A stretch of DNA of 14,360 nt from Sphingomonas sp. Its GTDB lineage: Bacteria; Pseudomonadota; Alphaproteobacteria; Sphingomonadales; Sphingomonadaceae. Both the position numbers and the translations under genes were made by a program. The stretch covers positions 1-14,360 of the forward strand of contig JASLBO010000390.1 in assembly GCA_030146605.1 (NCBI GenBank), written 5' to 3'. Shown here piece after piece: positions 7,143 through 13,297 of the stretch. Positions within the stretch are counted from its first letter, which is position 1; every line of letters begins with the position of its first letter. Under the pieces are notes generated by a model. It was not told the DNA's origin. It was given only the letters and a program-made list of their open reading frames with translations, and searched no databases.

Positions 7143-8082
7143 ATGGCTTTACGAGGCCGGGATCGGCGAGAACCGCGCTGCTTTGGTCTCGCGTGGGGTC
7201 ATCTGGAAGGCGCGGATCGAACTCGAAGACGCGGGTGCGCGTCATGGCGCGGTGCTGAATGCGCGGCTGATCGACAAAAATACGGGCAAGGTGACATTCG
7301 AAGGTGGCGAGGCGCTTTGCGATCCGCTGCCGCAGGGGATCACGCAGGGCGGGGCGCTGCGGGTGAAGATCGTCCGCGAGGCGATTCCCGAGGCAGGCCG
7401 GCCGAAGCTGCCCAAGGCGGTACCCGCGGGTGCCGATGCGGTGGCGGGCGAGGGGCTGGACCTGCTGGCGCGAATCACCGCAAGCGGCGTGCCGGTGCGG
7501 ATGCTGCGTGCGCATGAGCCCGACGCGCTCGAAGAAGCGGGCTGGTCCGAAGTGCTCGAAGAAGCGGTGACGGGCGAAATCGCGTTTCCGGGGGGCGCGC
7601 TGCGGCTGTCGCCGACACCGGCAATGGTCTTGTTCGACGTCGACGGCGGCGGGCCGTTGGAGCCGCTCGCGGTCGCTGCGGCACATGCGGTGGCGCGCGC
7701 GATCGAGCGGCACGGCATTACCGGCTCGATCGGCATCGATTTCCCGACCCTGGCCAACAAGGCGGCACGGCAAGCCGTGGCCGAGGCGATCGACGCCGCG
7801 CTGCCGCAGCCGTTCGAACGCACCACCGTCAACGGCTTCGGCTTCCTCCAGATCGTGCGGCGGCGGACGCGGGCTTCGCTCCCCGAATTGCTGCGCGCCG
7901 ATCCGGTGGGGGCCGAGGCGCGCGCCGAGCTTCGCCGCATCGAGCGGCTTCCCCCGCCGCCGCCAGCCACCCATATGGTGACCAGGCGAATCGCCAACCG
8001 GCTGGCGCAGCGGCCCGAATGGACCGCCGAACTGGCCCGACGCATCGGCGGCACGACGGCGTTCGTCGCCCCCAGGGAGTAG
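7135..8082 (+). CDS. Compact ribonuclease E/G family protein
   Basis: A 315-residue protein of the RNase E/G family, much shorter than RNase G (about 490 residues). The N-terminal region (ENRAALVSRGVIWKARIELE, about 12-31; GAVLNARLIDK) is a reduced S1-like domain. The core GGALRLSPTPAMVLFDVDGG (153-172) aligns with the GGYIVIEQTEALVAIDVNSG-type segment of RNase E, so Asp168 matches catalytic Asp303, and Asp202 in IGIDF matches Asp346. The metal-site Asn305 is Asp170 here. The loop between the two Asp residues is about nine residues shorter than in E. coli. NGFGFLQIVRRRT matches the family's FGLLEMSRQR. There is no CPxC zinc-link and no C-terminal extension; the end is PPPPPATHMVTRR and a short helix. 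The start is TTG at 7135, overlapping maf by eight bases; the ribosome binding site is weak. Probably still an RNA-processing protein, activity uncertain. Confidence 0.85.
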   Translation: MAEWLYEAGIGENRAALVSRGVIWKARIELEDAGARHGAVLNARLIDKNTGKVTFEGGEALCDPLPQGITQGGALRVKIVREAIPEAGRPKLPKAVPAGADAVAGEGLDLLARITASGVPVRMLRAHEPDALEEAGWSEVLEEAVTGEIAFPGGALRLSPTPAMVLFDVDGGGPLEPLAVAAAHAVARAIERHGITGSIGIDFPTLANKAARQAVAEAIDAALPQPFERTTVNGFGFLQIVRRRTRASLPELLRADPVGAEARAELRRIERLPPPPPATHMVTRRIANRLAQRPEWTAELARRIGGTTAFVAPRE

Positions 8083-8085
8083 ACA

Positions 8086-8271
8086 TTGGCAAAGCGTGAC
8101 GGCTGCCCGATCTGCGGCACAGCGACCGAACTCGAGTTCAAGCCCTTCTGCAGCCGCGGCTGCAAGGATCGCGACTTGCTGCAATGGCTGGGCGAGGGGT
8201 ATCGCGTGCCCGGCGAACCCGTCGATCTCACACGAGAAAGCGGGCTAGACAGCGCGCGGGACGCCGACTAA
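8086..8271 (+). CDS. yacG: DNA gyrase inhibitor YacG (small zinc protein)
   Basis: A 61-residue protein with the YacG zinc site: Cys7 and Cys10 (CPIC) and Cys22 and Cys26 (CSRGC), followed by DRDLLQWLGEGYRVPGEP, the family's conserved tail. E. coli YacG binds GyrB and inhibits gyrase. It starts at TTG 8086, three bases after the RNase stop, giving MAKRDGCPICG; there is no in-frame ATG nearby. It is the last protein gene before tRNA-Phe. The family is certain; the cellular role in this species is by analogy. Confidence 0.95.
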   Translation: MAKRDGCPICGTATELEFKPFCSRGCKDRDLLQWLGEGYRVPGEPVDLTRESGLDSARDAD

Positions 8272-8281
8272 GAGGCCCGCT

Positions 8282-8298
8282 CCCCGGCCACGCCGGGG
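8282..8298 (+). other. GC-rich hairpin between yacG and tRNA-Phe
   Basis: CCCCGGC-CAC-GCCGGGG, a perfect seven-base stem with a three-base loop, starts ten bases after the yacG stop and ends three bases before the tRNA. It lacks a following T-run, so it is not a canonical terminator. It could instead be a processing or attenuation element separating the mRNA from the tRNA. Confidence 0.5.
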
Positions 8299-8301
8299 CA
8301 T

Positions 8302-8377
8302 GCCCGGGTAGCTCAGTTGGTAGAGCATGCGACTGAAAATCGCAGTGTCGGCGGTTCGACCCCGTCCCCGGGCACCA
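8302..8377 (+). tRNA. tRNA-Phe (anticodon GAA)
   Basis: A full 76-base cloverleaf: acceptor GCCCGGG pairs with CCCGGGC, discriminator A and an encoded CCA end (8375-8377). The D arm is GCTC/GAGC (8311-8326). The anticodon stem TGCGA/TCGCA encloses the loop CTGAAAA with GAA at 8335-8337. The T arm is GGCGG-TTCGACC-CCGTC with one G-T pair. Only 30 bases separate it from yacG, with no visible promoter, so it is probably cotranscribed with the infA cluster and released by RNase P and 3' trimming. Confidence 0.98.
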
Positions 8378-8621
8378 TTCTCTCAATAGCTTGGCGAGTG
8401 GGTGATCCGGGTCATGCGACCGGCGCGTGCGAGCCCGTATAATCATGCCCGGAATTTCCCGACTGTCAGCGGATTCGCCGAACCTTCGTTTCTCTTCGAG
8501 GTGGCCAGGAAGTGCCGGTTCTCGAGAAAGCGGGTCGGCGGGTCCAGCAGGCCAATGCCGGGCAACTCGCTACATGCTGGTTCACACGCGGAACGGCCCT
8601 ACGAACAGCTCCGCCGAACGA
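8378..8621. other. Non-coding stretch after tRNA-Phe
   Basis: Open frames on both strands (for example 8402-8677 +) have no recognisable protein features and no good ribosome binding sites, and some run through the tRNA. I see no T-tailed terminator and no copy of the tRNA 3' end that would mark an integration site. It could be a decayed gene, but nothing shows this. Confidence 0.4.
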
Positions 8622-9173
8622 TCATAGACCCGTGGTGTCAGCCTGCTGGCGACGCTCCATGCAGGCAAGGAAATTAGAAGAGCGATAGTTCAGCGTCAGG
8701 TATGTGCCGCTATCAATCGCTTGTATCGACAAAGTGATAGCGCCGACACCGGCAGGCAGTCCCTCTCGCCATTCCGTTTCGTAAGCACGCTTGCCGTTGT
8801 CGATGTCCTGCTGGAAGTTGAAGTCCAAGGCACCGTTCTTGCCTGTTTCGGTAAATGCCCCTCCCCCATATTTTTTCTCAAGTATTATCCTGAGCTTTTT
8901 AAATGCCTCCCTGGCTAGAGTGCCGGTAGTGTCCGAGGAGTACGTTTTGCCCAGCCCTGAAACAGTACAAATTTCACCGGATGGATCGGTCATCGCCGTA
9001 TACGCGTCGAACTCCACATATGGAGAAGGTGGCGTGACATTGAATAGATAGTCGATCTTAGTTTTTTCGGGACTATACTGTTTGACATTTGAGCCTAGGC
9101 GAATCCCGAAGGCCTGCGCGCGCGCCGCGGGCGTTATGGCCAGAGCCAACACGATAGCGGCTATCCTATACAT
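8622..9173 (-). CDS. Secreted protein of unknown function
   Basis: A 183-residue protein with a clear Sec signal peptide: MYRIAAIVLALAITPAARA, with probable cleavage after AxA at residue 19. The mature part is soluble, mixed alpha/beta in look, with one Lys-rich segment (EAFKKLRIILEKKYGGG, about 89-105). It has two cysteines, 69 and 171, that could form a disulfide in the periplasm. The segment REGLPAGVGAITLSIQAIDSGTYLTLNYRSSNF near the end alternates like beta strands. I do not recognise the family. ATG at 9173 has GGGGA at good spacing, and TATAAA (9195-9190, minus) could be a -10 element with a very short leader. The coding sequence is visibly more AT-rich than its neighbours (AT-rich runs around 8871-8906), hinting at acquisition. 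Confidence 0.8.
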   Translation of the reverse strand: MYRIAAIVLALAITPAARAQAFGIRLGSNVKQYSPEKTKIDYLFNVTPPSPYVEFDAYTAMTDPSGEICTVSGLGKTYSSDTTGTLAREAFKKLRIILEKKYGGGAFTETGKNGALDFNFQQDIDNGKRAYETEWREGLPAGVGAITLSIQAIDSGTYLTLNYRSSNFLACMERRQQADTTGL

Positions 9174-9253
9174 GATCTTCCCCGTGAATTTTATAGCGTT
9201 TCGGTGGTGGCCGATCGCCCAGCGAAGATCAATCGGCTTGAAAGCGCCTCGCT

Positions 9254-9289
9254 CATCTCGTGCTCCTGCCTTCGCAGGAGCACGAGATG
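9254..9289. repeat. REP-like palindrome, third copy
   Basis: A perfect 16-base inverted repeat, CATCTCGTGCTCCTGC and its reverse complement, around the loop CTTC. Its core, TGCTCCTGC-loop-GCAGGAGCA, is shared with the two units at 2731-2810 (there the loop is GAAA or TTTC). It lies between divergent genes, so it is not acting as a gene-end terminator for either. Confidence 0.85.
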
Positions 9290-9353
9290 TGAGCAGCCTG
9301 CTCCCCCTTGCAACCCGCTTCCCCCCGCGCTAACCGGCCAACATGCATCAAGA

Positions 9354-9440
9354 GTCGGGCGGCGCCCGACACCAACCTGCTCCCGGGCAAGGTGGTGCTT
9401 GCGCAATTTTTTGCGCAAGGATGTGGCCGTCATGGCAACC
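9354..9440 (+). promoter_or_regulatory. Multi-hairpin stretch upstream of the threonine aldolase gene (candidate structured leader)
   Basis: Consecutive stems follow one another: GTCGGGC-GGC-GCCCGAC (9354-9370); an ACC-ACCT/AGGTGGT stem with one bulged A (about 9370-9396); CTTGCGCAA-TTTT-TTGCGCAAG (9398-9419), a perfect nine-base stem; and a short GCC/GGC stem near 9426-9436. The last stem lies about 70 bases before the GTG start. Such density could mean a cis-acting RNA, or a small RNA. It matches no riboswitch class I can name from memory. Direction is assumed from the downstream gene. Confidence 0.35.
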
Positions 9441-9511
9441 CCCGGGGTTCTCCATTCAGCCACGCGTCGCGAGCCTCCTGATGCATTCGAGCAACAAGAG
9501 AGAGTGTACGC

Positions 9512-10573
9512 GTGACCAAGCAGCCCCAGCAATTCGCCAGCGACAATTATGCCGGAATCTGCCCCGAAGCCTGGGCAGCGATGGAAGCCGCCAACAAAGG
9601 CTACGCGCCGGCTTATGGCGAGGATGACTGGACCCAGCGGGCGTCGGACGCTTTCCGCAAGCTGTTCGACAGCGAATGCGAAGTGTTCTTCGCGTTCAAC
9701 GGCACCGCCGCCAATTCGCTCGCGCTCGCCTCGCTGTGCCAGAGCTTTCACAGCGTGATCTGCTCCTCTTCGGCGCATGTCGAGACCGACGAGTGCGGCG
9801 CGCCCGAATTCTTCTCGAACGGCTCCAAGCTGCTGGTCGCGACCACTTCGGATGGCAAGCTCACGCCGCGCGCGATCCGCGACGTCGCGACGAGCCGTTC
9901 GGACATCCACTTCCCCAAGCCGCGCGTGGTGACGATCACCCAGCCGACCGAGACCGGGCAGGTCTATTCGATCGAAGAGATTCGCGCGATCTCCGCCACG
10001 TGCCGCGCGCTCGGCCTCAAGCTGCACATGGATGGCGCGCGGTTCGCCCAGGCTTGCGCGCATCTCGGCTGCGAACCCGCCGACATCACCTGGCGCGCCG
10101 GCGTCGACGTGCTTTGCTTCGGGGGCACCAAGAACGGCATGGCGGTGGGCGAGGCTATCCTGTTCTTCGATCGCGCGCTGGCGCAGGATTTCGATTATCG
10201 TTGCAAGCAAGCGGGGCAGCTCGCCTCGAAGATGCGCTTTCTCGCGGCGCCCTGGGTCGGGATGCTCGAAAGCGGGGCGTGGCTGCGCAATGCCGCGCAC
10301 GCCAATGGCTGCGCGGCGCGGCTGGCGGCGGCGATCGCCGATGTGCCTGAAGTCGAGCCGATGTTCCCGGTCGAGGCCAACGCGGTGTTCCTGCGCGCCC
10401 CTGCGGCGTTGATCGAAGGACTGCGCGTGCGCGGCTGGTCGTTCTACACTTTCATCGGTGGCGGCGCCCGGTTCATGTTCGCCTGGGATGCGGATCCCGC
10501 CCGGGTCGACGCGCTGGCGGCGGATATCCGCGCAGCCAGCCAGGCCATGGCGGACACTGCCGTGGCAGCCTAG
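9512..10573 (+). CDS. ltaE: Low-specificity L-threonine aldolase
   Basis: A 353-residue fold-type I PLP enzyme of the threonine aldolase family, which splits L-threonine or L-allo-threonine to glycine and acetaldehyde. The start MTKQPQQFASDNYAGICPEA carries the family's SDN-A-GICPEAW motif. Further signs are YGEDDW (35-40), FNGTAANSLAL (62-72), SSAHVETDECGAPE with His89 stacking on PLP, HMDGARFAQA with Asp174 binding the pyridine nitrogen, and FGGTKNGMA with the Schiff-base Lys207. GTG at 9512 follows AAGAGAGAG by seven bases; no ATG lies nearby. Length is normal. Its TAG stop lies in a CTAG shared with the convergent EamA gene. A structured region upstream may regulate it. Assignment is strong; stereospecificity is not predictable. 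Confidence 0.95.
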   Translation: MTKQPQQFASDNYAGICPEAWAAMEAANKGYAPAYGEDDWTQRASDAFRKLFDSECEVFFAFNGTAANSLALASLCQSFHSVICSSSAHVETDECGAPEFFSNGSKLLVATTSDGKLTPRAIRDVATSRSDIHFPKPRVVTITQPTETGQVYSIEEIRAISATCRALGLKLHMDGARFAQACAHLGCEPADITWRAGVDVLCFGGTKNGMAVGEAILFFDRALAQDFDYRCKQAGQLASKMRFLAAPWVGMLESGAWLRNAAHANGCAARLAAAIADVPEVEPMFPVEANAVFLRAPAALIEGLRVRGWSFYTFIGGGARFMFAWDADPARVDALAADIRAASQAMADTAVAA

Positions 10574-11490
10574 CCGCGCGCGGTATCGATCGTTCGGCTG
10601 CGTGCGACGGCGGCGCTCACCAATATCCCGCCGAGAATCAGCGCCATGCCGGCAAGATGATGGGCGTGGAGCTGCTCGCCGAGCGTGAGCGCCGCAAGCA
10701 GCGCGCCGAACAGCGGCATCAGCGTGATCGCCTGGCCGGCGCTCGCCGGGCCAACGGTGGACACCGCGGCGTTGAACAGGGTGTAGGCGACCACCGACGG
10801 CAGCAATGCGACATAGACCACGGCGCCGATCACTTGCGGCGTGAAGTGCATCGCAGCGATCTCGCGCCATTCGGTGGCGGCGAGCGGCAGCATCGCGAGA
10901 ACGCCGATCGCGAAGGTGACGGCGAGGAAGCTCTGGCCATGGAGCTTCGGGCGCAGCCGGAGCAGCGAAGTGTAGAACGCCCAGGTGACGACGCCGCCGA
11001 GGATCAATGCGTCACCGTGATTGAATGTGACTTGCGAGAGCGCAGTGAGATGGCCCTGAAAGACGATGACCACTACGCCCAAGGTCGATAGCGCGACGCC
11101 GAGGACTGCGCCCAGGCCGGCACGGGCGCGGAAGATCACCAGATCGACGATCAGCACCAGCGCGGGAATCGCCGCCTGAAGCAGCATGCCGTTGCTCGCC
11201 GTGGTGTAGCGCAGGCCCGAGTAGAGAAAGGCATTGAACGCCGCGACGCCGAGCAGGCCGAGTAGTACGATGATCGGCCAGTTGCGCGCGACCGCCGCGC
11301 GATCCTCGGCGAAATGGCGCGCGGCGAAGGGTGCGATCACCAGCAATGCGCCGGTCCAGCGGAGCAAAGCGAGGAAGAAAGGCGGGATGGCGTCGTGCAC
11401 TGCGCGGCCGACGATCGAATTGCCTGCCCAGAGCAGCATCACGATCGCGAGCATGGCGTAAGCGGCGGTCCGGGGGCGCAGGCGAGTCAT
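10570..11490 (-). CDS. EamA-family (DMT superfamily) inner-membrane transporter
   Basis: A 306-residue very hydrophobic protein with about ten predicted membrane helices arranged as two EamA repeats. The first repeat starts near AMLAIVMLLWAGNSIVGRAV and the second near GDALILGGVVTWAFYTSLL. The motif WAGNSIVGRA with the following PPFFLALLRWTGA is typical of RhaT/RarD-like drug/metabolite exporters. The substrate is unknown; amino acids or small metabolites are usual for this family. The last helix (GMALILGGILVSAAVA) is followed by a short basic tail. The ATG at 11490 has only a weak upstream purine stretch. It is convergent with ltaE, overlapping by four bases, which may hint at a metabolite link but is more likely chance packing. 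Confidence 0.9.
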   Translation of the reverse strand: MTRLRPRTAAYAMLAIVMLLWAGNSIVGRAVHDAIPPFFLALLRWTGALLVIAPFAARHFAEDRAAVARNWPIIVLLGLLGVAAFNAFLYSGLRYTTASNGMLLQAAIPALVLIVDLVIFRARAGLGAVLGVALSTLGVVVIVFQGHLTALSQVTFNHGDALILGGVVTWAFYTSLLRLRPKLHGQSFLAVTFAIGVLAMLPLAATEWREIAAMHFTPQVIGAVVYVALLPSVVAYTLFNAAVSTVGPASAGQAITLMPLFGALLAALTLGEQLHAHHLAGMALILGGILVSAAVARSRTIDTARG

Positions 11491-11649
11491 GCGCGCGCTC
11501 TAGGATGCGCGGTCGACGATGGCGAGCGGCGAACGGTTTCGCCACCGGTGCGCAGCATGATAAGCCGCGGGCGCTCGCCGCGGTGACGCCGTTCCTTCCC
11601 GCCGCCGAGCCGCTCGCGGCCCGAGGTTAGCGCACCGGCGGCGAGCGCA
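11491..11649. other. Intergenic region between GH43 and the EamA gene
   Basis: Both flanking genes are on the minus strand, so this should contain the end of the hydrolase transcript and the start of the EamA one. I see GC hairpins, such as two CCGCGG blocks (11565-11570 and 11578-11583) around GCGCTCG, and GCCGC/GCGGC at 11609-11620. Neither is followed by a T-run, and no clear promoter is visible. Nothing decisive. Confidence 0.4.
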
Positions 11650-13236
11650 TCACAGCGCGCGGAAGCGGAAGTCGCGGAAGCGCGCCTCGCCTTCGCCCGC
11701 CGAATAGAGGCCGGGGCGTAGCATCAGGAAGCCGCCGCGGACATTATGGTGATAGCCCGAGACTTCCATGCCGCGATCGAAGCGCTTCCATGTCTGGCCG
11801 CCATCGCCCGAGGTGTGGAAGGAGATGACGTGGCGGTTGTTGGTCACGCGCATCCGCATCCGCCGGCCGTAGGGATTGGCGGGGCGCCCGCGCTCGATGC
11901 CATATTGATGCGTGACGAAGCGCTTCTCGTCGAAGCCGAGCCCGCAATAGAGCTTCTCGTCATAGAATAGCAGCAGGCCCGCGATGCCGCCCGGCGCGAT
12001 CTCCACGTCGCATTCGAACTGATAGGCCTGATCGCCGGCGATGAGGAGGAGCGGCGAAGAGCTGCTCGGCGCCGTGCCGCTGGCCTTGAGCACCAGCGCG
12101 CCGTCTTCGACGCGCTGGCGACGTGCCTCGTCAGGGGCGGGCTTGAAGAAATTCCATTTGCGGCCGAGCTGGAGCGGCGCGCGGAAATCGTCCGAGAGCG
12201 GCTGGCCGTGGGGGAGGGCAGTGCCGCCCTTCGGCTTGCGGATCGGCTGCGAGAGGTCGCCGCCCTTCATCCGGAACCAGCCGTCTTTCGTCCACTCGGT
12301 CGGGTCGAGCAGCGCCTGACGGCCGAGCGTCCAATAACCGTTCTCGAAGCCGTGATAGATCGACCACCAGCTGCCGTCGGGGGCCTCGACCAGCGAGGCG
12401 TGCCCGCGCGACCACCATTTCTCGTTCACGCTGGTGGTGCGCACCAGCGGGTTGCCCGGATGCTGTTCCCACGGCCCGTGGATCGAGCGCGAGCGCGCGG
12501 CGATGACCATGTGGCCGGTGGGCGGTCCGGCGGTGCCGCCTACTGCGGTGATCATGTAGAAATATTCGCCGTGGCGGTGGAGCTTCGGGCCTTCGGGCGC
12601 GAAGCCCTCGACTTCCCAATCGTCGGGATAGCGCCACGGATCATAGACATGCTCGACCGCGCCGACGGTGGAGAGCCCATCGGCGGAAAGGCGAATCCGG
12701 TCGCCGCCCGACAGGAACAGCCAGCGCGAGCCGTCCTCGCCGACTACGTGGCACGGATCGATATGGTTCGGCAGCTTGAGGTCGACCGGATCGCTCCACG
12801 GCCCGTCGATATGATCGGCCCAGATCACGAAGATCGAGTTCGGCTTCGACTTTACGGGCACGTAGAGGAAATAGCGGCCGTCATGCTTTTCGAGGCTGAC
12901 TGCCCAGACCGAGCCGATATTCCGGGTAAGCGCGGCCTTGCGCGGCTGCCAGTTCACCAGATCGCGCGAGTGCCAGATGGTGAGCCCCGGATAGGAATCG
13001 AAGCTCGAAAAGGTCATGTAATAGTCGGCGCCGTCCTTGAGGATGGCGGGATCGGGATGATCGCCCGAGATCAGCGGATTGAGGAACCTGCCGTTGCCGA
13101 GATCGGCGATACGCTGATTGTCGAAGCCGCGCTTCCAGTCGGGCGCGGGTGCGGCGGCGGCCTCGTCGGGGCGGACAAGAGCCGCGGCACTTCCCGCCAG
13201 CGCCGCCGCGAACGATTCCCGCCTGCTGATCTTCAT
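11650..13236 (-). CDS. Family 43 glycoside hydrolase, Tat-exported (beta-xylosidase/arabinofuranosidase-like)
   Basis: A 528-residue secreted hydrolase. The start MKISRRESFAAALAGSAAAL carries a twin-arginine motif (SRRESF) and a hydrophobic stretch, with cleavage probably near residues 25-30. The five-bladed propeller catalytic domain spans about 45-335, with the three GH43 acids: Asp62 in GDHPDPAIL (base), Asp160 in NHIDPCH (pKa modulator) and Glu215 in APEGPKL (acid). From about 345 a C-terminal beta-sandwich of the concanavalin-like kind follows, as in GH43 xylosidases. It probably cleaves arabinose or xylose side chains or ends from plant oligosaccharides; subfamily not assigned. ATG at 13236 has GAGGA close upstream; the ATG at 13278 is less well supported. 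It follows the TonB receptor gene by 61 bases, likely in one transcript. Confidence 0.92.
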   Translation of the reverse strand: MKISRRESFAAALAGSAAALVRPDEAAAAPAPDWKRGFDNQRIADLGNGRFLNPLISGDHPDPAILKDGADYYMTFSSFDSYPGLTIWHSRDLVNWQPRKAALTRNIGSVWAVSLEKHDGRYFLYVPVKSKPNSIFVIWADHIDGPWSDPVDLKLPNHIDPCHVVGEDGSRWLFLSGGDRIRLSADGLSTVGAVEHVYDPWRYPDDWEVEGFAPEGPKLHRHGEYFYMITAVGGTAGPPTGHMVIAARSRSIHGPWEQHPGNPLVRTTSVNEKWWSRGHASLVEAPDGSWWSIYHGFENGYWTLGRQALLDPTEWTKDGWFRMKGGDLSQPIRKPKGGTALPHGQPLSDDFRAPLQLGRKWNFFKPAPDEARRQRVEDGALVLKASGTAPSSSSPLLLIAGDQAYQFECDVEIAPGGIAGLLLFYDEKLYCGLGFDEKRFVTHQYGIERGRPANPYGRRMRMRVTNNRHVISFHTSGDGGQTWKRFDRGMEVSGYHHNVRGGFLMLRPGLYSAGEGEARFRDFRFRAL

Positions 13237-13297
13237 GCTGTCCTCTTTCAGTTTCGTGCCAAGGGCGGCAGCCGGCAAAGGCGGCCGCCGCTTCGCC

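Larger units (their letters stand above)
9174..9511. other. Intergenic region between the secreted protein gene and the threonine aldolase gene
   Basis: This 338-base divergent region has no supported gene. From left to right it holds a possible -10 (TATAAA, minus, 9195-9190) for the secreted protein gene, a REP-like palindrome at 9254-9289, and a run of hairpins at 9354-9440. The ribosome binding site of the threonine aldolase gene (AAGAGAGAG, about 9496-9504) is at the right end. Short plus-strand frames across it (for example 9204-9515) start inside the repeat area and are not convincing as proteins. Confidence 0.6.

Noticed and set aside
8228..8446. Minus-strand open frame across tRNA-Phe, with residues GTGSNRRHCDFQSHALPTEL
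   Set aside because: This is the well-known spurious translation of an antisense tRNA gene; it has no ribosome binding site and no protein family.
8402..8677. Plus-strand open frame after tRNA-Phe
   Set aside because: It has no ribosome binding site or recognisable domain, and its 3' part overlaps the end of the secreted-protein gene on the other strand.
9382..9389. CCCGGGCA at 9383-9390, also found at the tRNA-Phe 3' end, as a possible attachment-site remnant
   Set aside because: Eight GC-rich bases matching is expected by chance here, and no integrase or longer repeat was found.
9204..9515. Plus-strand open frame over the region before ltaE
   Set aside because: It runs through a palindromic repeat and several hairpins, has no clear ribosome binding site, and its composition is low in typical protein features.
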